Below, in pieces: positions 1-8,840 of a DNA stretch of 64,000 nt (positions within the stretch are counted from its first letter, which is position 1; each line of letters begins with the position of its first letter). The translations under genes were made by a program, and so were the position numbers. The stretch is from JASHUC01 sp035523875. GTDB lineage: Bacteria; Pseudomonadota; Gammaproteobacteria; Steroidobacterales; Steroidobacteraceae. The stretch is taken from the NCBI GenBank assembly GCA_035523875.1, contig DATKPY010000044.1, positions 1-64,000 on the forward strand, read 5' to 3'. Under the pieces are notes generated by a model, which had not been told where the DNA came from, did no database searches, and saw only the letters and a list, made by a program, of their open reading frames with translations.

Positions 1-257
1 ATGGCCTGAAGCCACTGATGCATCGGGACGTGGCTATCCTCGAAAATCGTCCCGATCTTCACCGTGAACTGCTTGCGGCACTCGTTGCACTTGCGCAGGC
101 CGGGGCGCGTGGACTTGCCAGCGAGCTTGCGGATACGGGTCTGGTCGCAGTTGCCGCAATGCGGGCAAGCCGGTCCAGTGGGCCACAGATGGCCCTCTAC
201 ATACTCGTAGGCGACTTGCTCATCCTTGAAGATCGGGGAATTGAGGTTCGAGGCCAT
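1..257 (-). mobile_element. IS1595-family transposase, N-terminal part (cut by window edge)
   Basis: Reading leftward from ATG at 257-255, 85 codons are present before the window ends. The product has an N-terminal zinc ribbon with two Cys pairs (CPHCG near residue 32 and CNEC near residue 58), followed by KQFTVKIGTIFEDSHVP and HQWLQA. This is the typical N-terminus of IS1595/ISXO2-like transposases, which carry the ribbon ahead of a DDE nuclease domain. The catalytic domain lies outside the window, so I cannot tell whether the element is intact. A promoter and a GGAG ribosome-binding site lie directly upstream. I did not find convincing terminal inverted repeats. Confidence 0.8.
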
Positions 258-280
258 GGGGATATCTCCGGTGTGGGGAG

Positions 281-309
281 ATTGTCCCGCAAGGCCTCTG
301 GTTTGTCAA
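281..309 (-). promoter_or_regulatory. Sigma70-type promoter of the IS1595 transposase
   Basis: On the minus strand a perfect TTGACA (309-304) is separated by 17 bases from GACAAT (286-281), about 25 bases upstream of the transposase ATG. Spacing and boxes fit a housekeeping promoter. No transcript evidence is available from sequence alone. Confidence 0.6.
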
Positions 310-333
310 GTGTAACGTCGCCTTCGTAGTGCG

Positions 334-349
334 CATAATGTATATTATG
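334..349. repeat. Short AT-rich inverted repeat CATAAT-gtat-ATTATG
   Basis: Six-base arms (334-339 and 344-349) flank a four-base spacer in an AT-rich stretch between the IS1595 transposase and the YceH gene. It could be an operator or part of the element's edge. It is not followed by a T-run, so it is unlikely to be a terminator. Confidence 0.35.
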
Positions 350-371
350 ACAAATTAAGAGGCACACGTGA

Positions 372-408
372 CCGGCGGCGGACCGCACATCCGCAATCGC
401 GCCGCCGG
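372..408 (-). terminator. Possible hairpin terminator after the YceH gene
   Basis: CCGGCGGC (372-379) and GCCGCCGG (401-408) are perfectly complementary 8-base arms lying directly after the YceH stop codon at 413-411. The loop is 21 bases and no T-tract follows, so an intrinsic terminator is only a weak call. A chance GC palindrome is the alternative. Confidence 0.3.
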
Positions 409-410
409 GC

Positions 411-1079
411 CTACCGAATCTGCGACCGCAGCGCCTCGAGCGCCTCACGCAGGTGCCGAACCTCTTCTTCGAGCCTGGCTACCCGACTCGCGAGCGGCTC
501 GTCGACATGGGGCTCGGGCGGCCGTTCGGTGGCGGCCGGCTCACTCAGGCCCTGCGGCGCCGGCTCGCTCCCGAACAGGTGCATGTAGCGCACCTCGCGC
601 CGTCCCGCCTCGCGCGGCAGTCGTGCGATCAGCGGCCGCGGCTCGCGACCGAGCAGACCGTTGAGCGTCGCCTCAACCTCGGACACGTCGGTGAAGGACG
701 CCATGCGGCTTGCGCGTGAGCGCAGCTCGCCGGGGGTCTGGGGCCCGCGCAGGAGCAGCTCACAGAGGACCGCGAGCTCTTGAGCCGAGACTTTGAAGCT
801 CCCGTACTCGGTATTGCAGAAAAGGTGCTGATACTTTGGCACCCGGGTGCCGAAGACCGAGCGCTCGAGCACGAGGTGTTTGCGCACCAGCGCATCGATC
901 GTGCGCTGCACGGCCTGCTCATCGAGGCTCATGACGGGGTCGCGGTTGCTCTTCTGATTGCACGCATTCGCGAGCGCGTTGAGCGACAGCGGATACTGAT
1001 CGGGCGTCGTGATCTGCTTCTCGATCAGGCAGCCGATCACACGTGCCTCCAGGGGGTCGAGCTCGATGCGCATCCTCAC
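411..1079 (-). CDS. YceH/DUF480 (UPF0502) family protein
   Basis: The 222-residue product starts MRMRIELDPLEARVIGCLIEKQ and contains TPDQYPLSLNALANACNQKS and the RTPGE-like segment RGPQTPGELRSRA, both hallmarks of YceH. The family consists of two tandem winged-helix domains, here about residues 5-90 and 95-175, and its cellular role is unclear. The last 30 residues (VARLEEEVRHLREALEALRS) form a short coiled coil, as in other members. Length matches the family norm of about 210-220. The gene stands alone on the minus strand next to an IS1595-type element, with nothing suggesting an operon. The family is common in gammaproteobacteria, which supports the taxonomic placement. Confidence 0.88.
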   Translation of the reverse strand: MRMRIELDPLEARVIGCLIEKQITTPDQYPLSLNALANACNQKSNRDPVMSLDEQAVQRTIDALVRKHLVLERSVFGTRVPKYQHLFCNTEYGSFKVSAQELAVLCELLLRGPQTPGELRSRASRMASFTDVSEVEATLNGLLGREPRPLIARLPREAGRREVRYMHLFGSEPAPQGLSEPAATERPPEPHVDEPLASRVARLEEEVRHLREALEALRSQIR

Positions 1080-1200
1080 CTCGCGAAGTACGGCGGCGCA
1101 AACCTACCACACGCGATGCATCGACGCGGACGCTCGGCGGTCAACCTTTCCGCAGCGCTTCGCGCAGGGCGAGTCATTCGCTCTTAGCTAATTTATTCAG

Positions 1201-1229
1201 TTGCTTGTGTCCATTATCCAGAATATACA
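1201..1229 (+). promoter_or_regulatory. Candidate promoter for the DUF2937 gene
   Basis: TTGCTT (1201-1206) and TATACA (1224-1229) are separated by 17 bases in an AT-rich stretch that stands out from the GC-rich surroundings, 79 bases before the DUF2937 ATG. The -35 box matches only three of six consensus bases, so the call is tentative. Confidence 0.35.
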
Positions 1230-1307
1230 TCAATTGGGGTGTGCCCTTGCCGTGGCAACGACTCGCTGGGCGCAATCCCGTTGATCCGAGCGTCGTACAC
1301 TGCGCCG

Positions 1308-1841
1308 ATGCGGTGGGTACGCGGACTTCTCGACCGGATCGTTCTCTTGCTGGCGGTGATTGCAGCCGGCTGTGTGCCGAGCTTCATCGTCCAGTATCGC
1401 CAGCGTCTGGGAGGACGGCTCGATCAGGTGCTCGCGGACCTCGCCCCCTTCCAAGCCATTGCCGATCGCGAACAGGGCGGCAGCATCGCCGCGCTCGTGC
1501 GCTACCATCTCGCAAGCACCGATCCGACCTTTCATCGCGAAGGGGCCGCGCTGCAAGCGATGATCGATGCGGTAGCGAGGCTGCGCGCGATGATGAGCGC
1601 GCTCAACACCGACCTGTTTCATCAGAGCCTCTATCTGCTCGGGCACCCCGATGCCGATGTGCTGCGCGAGACCTGGCGGATCTATCAGCCCGGATTCACG
1701 ATCACGCCGCAGAGCCTCCTCTTCGCGTTTGTCGCGGGAGTCGTGGTTTGGATTGCGTTCCTGGCGGTCTGGCACCTCAGCGCTTGGCTCATCGAATGGG
1801 TGCTTCTCAGCCGGCCGCGATCGCGCTCGCGACCTGCGTGA
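1308..1841 (+). CDS. DUF2937 family membrane protein
   Basis: This 177-residue protein begins MRWVRGLLDRIVLLLAVIAA. It has one N-terminal hydrophobic segment (about 8-30) and a second near the C-terminus (about 137-168), with a charged helical region of about 100 residues between them. The RYRQRLGGRLDQ-like stretch, here QYRQRLGGRLDQVLADL, is typical of DUF2937, a family of small inner-membrane proteins of unknown function in proteobacteria. I chose the internal ATG at 1308 because the longer reading frame would add an unlikely 23-residue extension. There is no obvious ribosome-binding site. No neighbour suggests a role. Confidence 0.7.
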   Translation: MRWVRGLLDRIVLLLAVIAAGCVPSFIVQYRQRLGGRLDQVLADLAPFQAIADREQGGSIAALVRYHLASTDPTFHREGAALQAMIDAVARLRAMMSALNTDLFHQSLYLLGHPDADVLRETWRIYQPGFTITPQSLLFAFVAGVVVWIAFLAVWHLSAWLIEWVLLSRPRSRSRPA

Positions 1842-1958
1842 CACTGAGCTCGATCGTCGGTCGCCCGCCCACGGAGGCGCGCGCGGCAACTCGATCGAGA
1901 TGAGTGCGCTTTCTCGCTACGGAGATCTACGTAGAGCGCGGGCGCGCGTGCGGATTTA

Positions 1959-1982
1959 AGATACACGTGAAGATACACGTGA
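1959..1982. repeat. Two tandem copies of AGATACACGTGA
   Basis: A 12-base unit is repeated exactly at 1959-1970 and 1971-1982, ending 38 bases before the start codon of the one-heme secreted protein. Each copy contains the palindromic core CACGTG. Tandem copies at this distance could be a regulator-binding site, but no regulator gene is adjacent. Confidence 0.5.
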
Positions 1983-2020
1983 GATGAATCTTTAGACTGC
2001 CCGGGGACGACACGATTTGC

Positions 2021-3490
2021 ATGGACGAGTTGTCGAGCAAATGCGCAACGAGATGCCGACGGCTGTCGCGGGTGCTCACGCTGTTCGGGTGTGGGGTGGC
2101 ATTTGCCGCGATTCCTTGGGCTCGTTCCGCCGCAGGCATCGAGGAGCCATCGGTCGCGAGCAATCCGGCGATGCCCTTGGTGCAGGGGCCGACCGTGGCG
2201 ACGCCAGACTCGGGGTTCGTCTACGACCGGGATTACCCCTTCATCGGCTATTCCGACCCGCCCAAGCACAACGACATTGCGCGACTTGCGGCGCGGATGA
2301 AGTCCGGGAACGTGCGGCTCGAATTTCGCGAGCCGCGCGGCTACCTCGATTCGTTGCTGAAGGCGCTCTCCATCGACCCGAATTCACAGACGCTCGTATT
2401 CTCGAAGACGAGCCTCCAGGTAGACCTCATCACGCCCGAGACGCCGCGCGCCATCTACTTCAACGACGACACCTACGTCGCGTGGATCTCGCACACGGAC
2501 CTGATCGAGATCAGCACGATGGACGGCATGATGGGCACGGTCTTCTACACCCTGCTCGATCTGCCGGGGCAGGCACCGCGCTTCGAGCGCGAGACGACGC
2601 GCTGCCTGGTCTGCCACGATACGTTTTCCTTGAGCGGCGGTGGGGTGCCGAATTTTCTCTTCCTCTCGGCCTATACGCGCCGCCAGCACGACATCGTCAC
2701 GAACGACGTGGCGGAGCGCACGACGGACAGCACGCCGCTCGATGACCGCTGGGGCGGATGGTACGTGACGGGCGAGCTCGGCGGCCTGCGTCACCTGGGC
2801 GATATCCTGCCCTCCCCGACCGGTCTGGTTGCGGCTGCCAGCGTTCACCCGCACGATCTCGCCAATCTCGACGGCGTGTTCAACACCAAGCCCTATCTCA
2901 CCGATACGAGCGATGTGGTCGCGCTGCTCGTCCTCGAGCATCAGGTCTACATCCACGACCTCATCATTCACGCGAACTACAAGTCCCGCATGCTGATGGA
3001 GCGTCACGCCCCGGGCAGCTCGACCGCCAACCTCTCCCTCGAGCAGCTGCCGCCGCTCATGCAACGCCGCTTCGCGCAGCTCCTCGAGCCGCTCGTGCGC
3101 GCCATGCTGTTCGTCGACGCCCCCCGGTTCCCCACGCACATTCGCGGCGGCTCGGGATTCGCGCAGGCGTTCGAGGCGCGCGGGCCCCGAGATGGGCGCG
3201 GGCGGTCGCTACGCGATTTCGATCTCAATACACGTCTGTTCAAGTATCCCTTGAGCTTTCTCATCTACTCCGAAGGGTTCGACTTCCTGCCGGGCGCCGC
3301 GAAGGAGTACGTCTACCGCCGGCTCGACGAGATTCTGACGGGGCGCGATACGAGCGCCGCCTTCTCGAGTCTCTCGACCGCCGAGCGCACGGCGATCCTT
3401 CAGATTCTGACGGGGACCAAGCCGGACTTCGTCCGCGCGGTGGCGCATGAGGCCCGCGGATCACTCCCTGAAGTCGATCCTCGGACCTAG
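2021..3490 (+). CDS. Secreted one-heme protein of unknown function
   Basis: The 489-residue product has a long positively charged N-terminus and a hydrophobic stretch (about 17-37, ending ARSAAG) that looks like a Sec signal. A single c-type heme motif, CLVCH, sits near residue 201 within RETTRCLVCHDTFSLSGGG. The rest, about 290 residues with YVTGELGGLRHLGD and NYKSRMLMERH, matches no family I can name precisely, although long secreted proteins with one such CxxCH occur widely in environmental bacteria. It is probably a periplasmic cytochrome or redox enzyme. The C-terminal 30 bases overlap the convergent glutathionyl-hydroquinone reductase gene. An exact 12-base tandem repeat lies just upstream. 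Confidence 0.6.
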   Translation: MDELSSKCATRCRRLSRVLTLFGCGVAFAAIPWARSAAGIEEPSVASNPAMPLVQGPTVATPDSGFVYDRDYPFIGYSDPPKHNDIARLAARMKSGNVRLEFREPRGYLDSLLKALSIDPNSQTLVFSKTSLQVDLITPETPRAIYFNDDTYVAWISHTDLIEISTMDGMMGTVFYTLLDLPGQAPRFERETTRCLVCHDTFSLSGGGVPNFLFLSAYTRRQHDIVTNDVAERTTDSTPLDDRWGGWYVTGELGGLRHLGDILPSPTGLVAAASVHPHDLANLDGVFNTKPYLTDTSDVVALLVLEHQVYIHDLIIHANYKSRMLMERHAPGSSTANLSLEQLPPLMQRRFAQLLEPLVRAMLFVDAPRFPTHIRGGSGFAQAFEARGPRDGRGRSLRDFDLNTRLFKYPLSFLIYSEGFDFLPGAAKEYVYRRLDEILTGRDTSAAFSSLSTAERTAILQILTGTKPDFVRAVAHEARGSLPEVDPRT

Positions 3491-4381
3491 GGGCACCACG
3501 CCGCTCGGATTGACGCTGCGGATTGCGTAATAGTTCTCCTTGTACTTCTGCACGTCGACGGTGGCTGCGATGCCGGGCACGCCATAGAGCCTCCTCGTAT
3601 AGCGCCACAGCGCCGGGTACTCGTAGAGGTGGCGCAGATTGCACTTGAAGAGCGGGTAGTAGGCGCAGTCGAACCGTACCAGCGTCGGAAACAAGCGCCA
3701 GTCGGCTTCGGTCTGTCGGTCGGCAACGAGATAGCGCTGCGCGGTGAGCCGCTGCTCCACCCAGTCGAGGGTTGCGAACAGGGCGCGCACGGCCTGCTCG
3801 TAGGGTTCCTGACTCAGCGCGAACCCGCAGCGGTACGCCCCATTGTTCACGCTTTGGTAGATGCGCTCGTTGACGGCGTCGATCTCCGCGGTGAGCTCCG
3901 CCGGGTAATAGTCGCTGCGGTCGTCGGTGAACGCGGCGAACTCGCGGTTGAGCATGCGGATGATCTCGGCGGACTCGTTGTTGACGATCGTCCCCGACTT
4001 CTTGTCCCACAGCACCGGCACGGTGCACCGACCGGTGAATTGGGGCACCGCCGCGCGATACACCTCGTAGATGAAGCGTGCGCCCAGGAGCGGTTCGGGG
4101 CTCGCGAATCGCCACCCGCCCTCTCCGAGGGCGTGCTCGGTGTAGGTGACCGAGATCGCCTGCTCGAGCCGCTTCAGCTTGAGGAAAATCATCACCCGAT
4201 GACACCACGGGCACCCGAAGGCGAGATAAAGGTGGTAGCGACCCGCCTCGGCCGCAAACTCCGAGCTGCCGTCGGCGGTGATGCGCCCGCGGAAGGTGGC
4301 GGCGGTGCGATCGAACGCCCCGCCCTTGCCACGCGTATCGGTCGCGTGCTCGTCCCAGACCCCGTCGATCAACATGCCCAT
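3461..4381 (-). CDS. Glutathionyl-hydroquinone reductase (omega-class GST, YqjG/PcpF-like)
   Basis: The 306-residue product starts MGMLIDGVWDEHATDTRGKGG and has the thioredoxin-like motif FGCPWCHR (Cys57 and Cys60), followed by a C-terminal all-alpha GST domain with ALFATLDWVEQRL. Enzymes of this family use glutathione to reduce glutathionyl-hydroquinones, with the first Cys of the CPWC/A motif as nucleophile, and act in the cytoplasm. Conserved landmarks include the N-terminal VDGVW-like segment, here IDGVW, and the RFD.AYYPLFKCN segment near the C-terminus. I prefer ATG at 4381 to an upstream start at 4405 because family members begin here. It is transcribed convergently with the one-heme protein gene and overlaps it by 30 bases. 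Confidence 0.9.
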   Translation of the reverse strand: MGMLIDGVWDEHATDTRGKGGAFDRTAATFRGRITADGSSEFAAEAGRYHLYLAFGCPWCHRVMIFLKLKRLEQAISVTYTEHALGEGGWRFASPEPLLGARFIYEVYRAAVPQFTGRCTVPVLWDKKSGTIVNNESAEIIRMLNREFAAFTDDRSDYYPAELTAEIDAVNERIYQSVNNGAYRCGFALSQEPYEQAVRALFATLDWVEQRLTAQRYLVADRQTEADWRLFPTLVRFDCAYYPLFKCNLRHLYEYPALWRYTRRLYGVPGIAATVDVQKYKENYYAIRSVNPSGVVPLGPRIDFRE

Positions 4382-4427
4382 GTGCGTACGCCCTCGGCGG
4401 GACACTGCTCGCCGCCCTGCCCCACCG

Positions 4428-7061
4428 TCACTTTAGATGCAGGATCAAGGTTACCCCCATCGTGCGTGGGCGGAAGGTGTATTGATTCTGTTGCACGGAG
4501 GGCGGTCCGGCGGGGTTGTAGGTGTCCGGCGTGCTCAGCTGGTAGTTGATGACGGTGTGTGAGTCGAGAAGGTTGTCGACGAAGGCGCTGACCATCCACG
4601 CCCCGAGTGTGATCCCGGTGCGGACCGAGGTAAAACTGTTCGATGGCAGCGTATAGGTGCTCGCGTTGTACTCGGACGAGCGCGGATCCTGCAGTGCTGA
4701 GAGCCAGGGGTTGCGCGACTGGAACTCCCAGTCGGCACGGACGAAGGCATCGTGTCCACCCAGCTCGAAGTCGTACTCCGGTCCGATCGCCACGGTCCAG
4801 GGCGGATTGAGCCCCGGGGCGTAGCTCACGGCGGCTTGGCCCGAGATCGCGTCCCCGGAGTACGCGAGTCCCGCATGCGGGGAATTCGCCGTGAACCGCG
4901 CGTCGGTATAGCCGACCGCGGCATCGACGTGCACCGGCCCGAGCGCGAGCTCGGCCTCGAGATCGAAGCCCTTCGAAACCGCCGTGCCCAGGTTATCCGT
5001 GAATTGCAGACCGCAATTGCCGCCGACGAAGACGCTCTGTTGGATGTCGCTCCATCGGATCCAGTAAACACTGCTCGCGAGCTTGAGCACGCCCCCAAAG
5101 CTGTCCTTGGAGCCGAGCTCGTAGTTCTGCGTGCTGTCGGACTTGTAGATGAGCGGTGCGCCGTTCGGGTAGCCCTCCTGCGCCAGCGGCGAGTCAGGCT
5201 GACCGGGACCGCCGCAGTACGAGGGCAGCGGCGGATTCGCTCCACCGACGCGAAACCCCTTGGCGTAGGTGAAATAGACGAGATCGGCGTCGGTCGCCTG
5301 GAACGCAAGGCTCGCCTTGGGCGTGTTCGGCGTCTCGTGCTCGTGAGCGGAGAGCGGACCGTCCGGGCCGAAGTTCTCCAATCCGTCGGAATAGCTGTCG
5401 ATCGAGAACGCCGTGTAGGCCACACGCTCGCCGAGCGTGAGCTTCCAGCGCTGCGTGAGCGCATAGCTCGCTTCCCCGTATACGGCGAGCTGATGATCGT
5501 AAGTCGTGTTGGCGAGATAGTAGACGTCGCATTCCGGAATCACATCGTAGGGCTGCACGATGTACGGATCTCCGGGGCAGTTGTAGTAGTTTCCGAACAG
5601 CGAGACCGCCGAGACACCATAAAGCGCCTCGAACAAGGAGTCGATCTGTGTGTCCCTCAGCTGTTCGGTGCTGCCCTCCTTGGCAAGCTGCCAGAACGCG
5701 CCGACGGTCCAGTTGAAACGCGTCGCCGGATCGCTCGACTGCCAGCGAATCTCCTCGACGTAACTGTCCTGACTGTTGGTCATGATGTTCGGGGATTCGT
5801 AGCCGGAGAAGCCCGGCGGCAGGTGAATGCCGCTGCCATCGAGCAACGGATACCAGGAGCACGGGGGCGTCGGCGAGGTCGAGGCCGGTCCGCAGCTGAG
5901 TCCTCCGAACAAGGGATTGGAGGGCCAGCCGAGTCCCTGGTACAGGGATAAGTTGTAGACGGTTCCCTGATAGGCCGTCTGTTCCCGGCGGTGATAGTAG
6001 GAGCTATCCGAGATGAGACGGCTCGAGCCCAAATCCCACTCGATCTTGAGCGCCGGGAGGTAGTACTGGTCAGGCACCGGCATGCGCTCGGGCGTTGCGG
6101 TGTTGAACGCGCCAGCACCCGGATCCGAGTACGCGGGCCAGTAGGTCGACTCATCGTCCTTCTTCGAGTTCTGATACACGATCGTCGGGGTGATCGTGAC
6201 GGCCGTCGCGGGCGACCAGACGCCTGCGATGCGCGCCATCAGCGTGCCATCCCGATTGATGTCGCGGTCGATGACGGCGTCCGTCGTCGGATCGACCCGG
6301 TTGATCCAGCCGCCGTCCTCGCGATACCAGAGGCTCATCCGCAGGCCGAACTCGCCCTCCACCGGTGCGAACCCGTGCGCGATGCCGAGCTCATAGCTCG
6401 GCTCGCCGTACTCGGTGTAGGAAACCTCGCTCCGCACGTATGTGCTCGATCCACTGAGACTCGCAGGCGTGAGGATGTACCGTACGGTGCCGCCTTCAGA
6501 CCCCGAGCCGAAGAGCGTACCCTGCGGGCCGCGCAGCACCTCGACGCGCTGCAGATCGAAGGTCTTTGGAAGGGTGTCGTCGGGATTGAACCCGATGTCG
6601 CGCATCTGGATCGGCGTATCGTCGATATAGATGCCTGTCGTGCCCGCCCCCGCTGAGGAGGAGATTCCGCGGATCGAGATCGCGTTGGTGCCGGAGGTAT
6701 CGATCGACACACCGGGGACGAAGCGCGCGATATCCTGGAAGTCCTTGATGCCCTTCTCGTCGATCACATCCTCGGTCAGCGCGGTGAGGCTGATCGGCAC
6801 CTTGCTCGCTGACTCCTCGCGTCGCGTCGCCGTGACGACCACTTCCTGCAGCGCTGCGGGGTGCTCATCCGTCGCCGTCGCCGGTTGCTGCTGAGCGCCG
6901 CTCGTCTGGCCGGACGGTGCGCTCGCCGCGGACTGAGACGCACCCGCGCCTTGCGCCGCATTCGCGGCGGCCGTCATCCGCGGCGCGACTGTGGCGAGCG
7001 CAAAGGTGGAGAGCAATATTGCGCGCGCGACCCTCCCGGGTGCGAGACCGATTGTTCGCAT
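4428..7061 (-). CDS. TonB-dependent outer-membrane receptor
   Basis: The 877-residue product has a signal peptide (about 1-35, LSTFALATVAPRMTAAANA), a low-complexity Ala/Gln/Ser/Thr linker, a TonB-box-like EVVVTATRR, and a plug domain (about 85-200) with ALTEDVIDEKGIKDFQDIARFVPGV, ISIRGI and LRGPQGTLFGSGSEGG. A 22-strand barrel fills the remainder. Such receptors import iron chelates, cobalamin or carbohydrates using TonB-ExbBD energy. The substrate cannot be read from sequence; divergence from a CE15-like esterase hints at plant-polysaccharide fragments. The ATG at 7061 follows GGGGAG at good spacing, preferred to an upstream start that would add 73 residues. The barrel ends in Lys (LILHLK) rather than the usual aromatic residue. 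Confidence 0.9.
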   Translation of the reverse strand: MRTIGLAPGRVARAILLSTFALATVAPRMTAAANAAQGAGASQSAASAPSGQTSGAQQQPATATDEHPAALQEVVVTATRREESASKVPISLTALTEDVIDEKGIKDFQDIARFVPGVSIDTSGTNAISIRGISSSAGAGTTGIYIDDTPIQMRDIGFNPDDTLPKTFDLQRVEVLRGPQGTLFGSGSEGGTVRYILTPASLSGSSTYVRSEVSYTEYGEPSYELGIAHGFAPVEGEFGLRMSLWYREDGGWINRVDPTTDAVIDRDINRDGTLMARIAGVWSPATAVTITPTIVYQNSKKDDESTYWPAYSDPGAGAFNTATPERMPVPDQYYLPALKIEWDLGSSRLISDSSYYHRREQTAYQGTVYNLSLYQGLGWPSNPLFGGLSCGPASTSPTPPCSWYPLLDGSGIHLPPGFSGYESPNIMTNSQDSYVEEIRWQSSDPATRFNWTVGAFWQLAKEGSTEQLRDTQIDSLFEALYGVSAVSLFGNYYNCPGDPYIVQPYDVIPECDVYYLANTTYDHQLAVYGEASYALTQRWKLTLGERVAYTAFSIDSYSDGLENFGPDGPLSAHEHETPNTPKASLAFQATDADLVYFTYAKGFRVGGANPPLPSYCGGPGQPDSPLAQEGYPNGAPLIYKSDSTQNYELGSKDSFGGVLKLASSVYWIRWSDIQQSVFVGGNCGLQFTDNLGTAVSKGFDLEAELALGPVHVDAAVGYTDARFTANSPHAGLAYSGDAISGQAAVSYAPGLNPPWTVAIGPEYDFELGGHDAFVRADWEFQSRNPWLSALQDPRSSEYNASTYTLPSNSFTSVRTGITLGAWMVSAFVDNLLDSHTVINYQLSTPDTYNPAGPPSVQQNQYTFRPRTMGVTLILHLK

Positions 7062-7261
7062 CTGTTCTGACTCCCCGCCGATCGCCTGGCGCCGCGTGGG
7101 GATCTTCAGCACGCGCTCGCGCGCCGGGGCGATACACCGCGTTTGAAGCATCGCCGCATCTCGCCGCGGAATCAAGCCGCGAGTCCGCCGCGGGACACGT
7201 CCGCATCCGCGCGCTAGACTGCCGCCGAGCGCGGCGGGGATCCGCCTGCGGAGGGCTGACG

Positions 7262-8797
7262 GTGACAAGAGTGCGGGCACTCATCCGTGCAACGATTCTC
7301 ACCGCAGCGCTCCTCGCGGTCGACGGGGCGCGCGCGCAGCTCGGGTCCCCCGAGCAGGCGGCGGCGACCGAGCGGGACCACGCGCAGATGATGGCGCAGC
7401 TCCGCATCCGCCGCCTGCGCCCGGGCGTGACCGCCGATGCGCATGCCCCGGATCACGCCAACTACGACGAGGCGCTCGCCAATCCCTACCCCGATTGGCC
7501 CGATCCCCTCCTCACTCGCGACGGGCGACGCGTGACGACGGCGGCGATGTGGTGGCGAATCCGCCGGCCGGAGATCGTCGCGGACTTCGAGCGTGAGGTG
7601 TACGGGCGCATCCCGCCGCATGTGCCGGCGGTGAGCTGGGCGCTCTCGGCCTCGGAGGTGGAACGCATCGGTGCCACCAGCGTCACGGCGTCGCGCGTGA
7701 TCGGCCACGTCGACAATTCCGCCGACCCCGCGATCTCGGTCGAGATTCCGATGATCGTGGTGAAGCCCCAACGGCACGTCGGAGCGATGCCGGTCCTGAT
7801 CATGTTCGTGCTCGGTCGGCCGGCATTCCCCGCACCGGTTTCGCCCTCCGCCGATGAGGTAGCACGCATGAATCGAGCGCTCGAGAGCCTGCTCGCGCGC
7901 GAGGATCCCGCACTCGCCCAGGTGTTTCAGCACCACCCGGGCTGGCAGCCGATCGCCACTCCGCCGTTCTTTCCGCCGCCGCGACCGCCGCAGGACCCGA
8001 TCGCCCATCTGGTGGCGGACGGCTGGGCGGTCGCGCTGCTCGACCCGACCAGCGTCCAGCCCGACAATGGTGCCGGCCTCACGCGGGGCATCATCGGTCT
8101 CGTCAATCGCGGCGGGTGGCGCAAGCCGGAGGACTGGGGCGCGCTGCGGGCGTGGGCCTGGGGGGCGAGCCGTGCCTACGATTACCTTGCGCGCGACCCG
8201 GATCTCGATCCGCGGCACATCGGCATCGAAGGCGTATCCCGCTACGGCAAGGCGGCGCTGGTCGCGATGGCGTTCGATCCGCGCTTCTACATGGTGCTCA
8301 TCGGGTCCTCGGGCGCCGGAGGGGTGAAGCCGTTTCGGCGCAACTTCGGCGAGGCGCTCGAGAATCTCACCGCCTCAGGGGAGTATCACTGGATGGCGGG
8401 GAACTTCCTCAAGTACGGCGCCGCCGATGCGGCGGGCGGCGCGAAGACCGCCGCCGATCTTCCGGTCGATTCCCCGGAACTCCTCGCGCTGTGTGCCCCG
8501 CGGCTCACGTTCGTGAGCTACGGCTCTCCGGCGGCGGGCGATGCGCTGTGGCTCGATCAGCAGGGTAGCTACATGGCGGCGGTTGCGGCCGGTCGTGTAT
8601 TCCGCCTGCTCGGGGCGAAGGATCTCGGCGTTGGCGACGATTACCGCCACGCGCTCAAGCCCGCCATCGGCGTCGGTTTGCTGGATGGCGAGCTCGCGTG
8701 GCGCCAGCACGCGGCCGGACATACCGACGTGCCGAACGTACCCTATTTCATCGCCTGGGCCGACCGCTCGATGGGCCGCAGCCACGACGGCGGTTGA
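7262..8797 (+). CDS. Secreted alpha/beta-hydrolase, CE15 glucuronoyl-esterase-like
   Basis: The 511-residue product begins at GTG after a strong GGAGG site and has a Sec signal peptide (about 1-25, ending DGARA). The serine-hydrolase nucleophile motif GVSRYGKAALVAM places Ser326 in a G-x-S-R-Y-G-K context, the signature of CE15 4-O-methyl-glucuronoyl methylesterases (classically GCSRNGKGA). A His near the C-terminus (HAAGHTDVPNVPY) is a candidate catalytic base. CE15 enzymes cleave ester links between lignin alcohols and glucuronic acid on xylan, acting outside the cytoplasm. It is divergent from a TonB receptor, which fits polysaccharide-debris scavenging. A general acetyl-xylan-esterase-like hydrolase is the alternative. 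Confidence 0.75.
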   Translation: MTRVRALIRATILTAALLAVDGARAQLGSPEQAAATERDHAQMMAQLRIRRLRPGVTADAHAPDHANYDEALANPYPDWPDPLLTRDGRRVTTAAMWWRIRRPEIVADFEREVYGRIPPHVPAVSWALSASEVERIGATSVTASRVIGHVDNSADPAISVEIPMIVVKPQRHVGAMPVLIMFVLGRPAFPAPVSPSADEVARMNRALESLLAREDPALAQVFQHHPGWQPIATPPFFPPPRPPQDPIAHLVADGWAVALLDPTSVQPDNGAGLTRGIIGLVNRGGWRKPEDWGALRAWAWGASRAYDYLARDPDLDPRHIGIEGVSRYGKAALVAMAFDPRFYMVLIGSSGAGGVKPFRRNFGEALENLTASGEYHWMAGNFLKYGAADAAGGAKTAADLPVDSPELLALCAPRLTFVSYGSPAAGDALWLDQQGSYMAAVAAGRVFRLLGAKDLGVGDDYRHALKPAIGVGLLDGELAWRQHAAGHTDVPNVPYFIAWADRSMGRSHDGG

Positions 8798-8840
8798 GCG
8801 GCCGGCCGCCCCCAACATCGGACGCGCGCCGCGACCGCAT

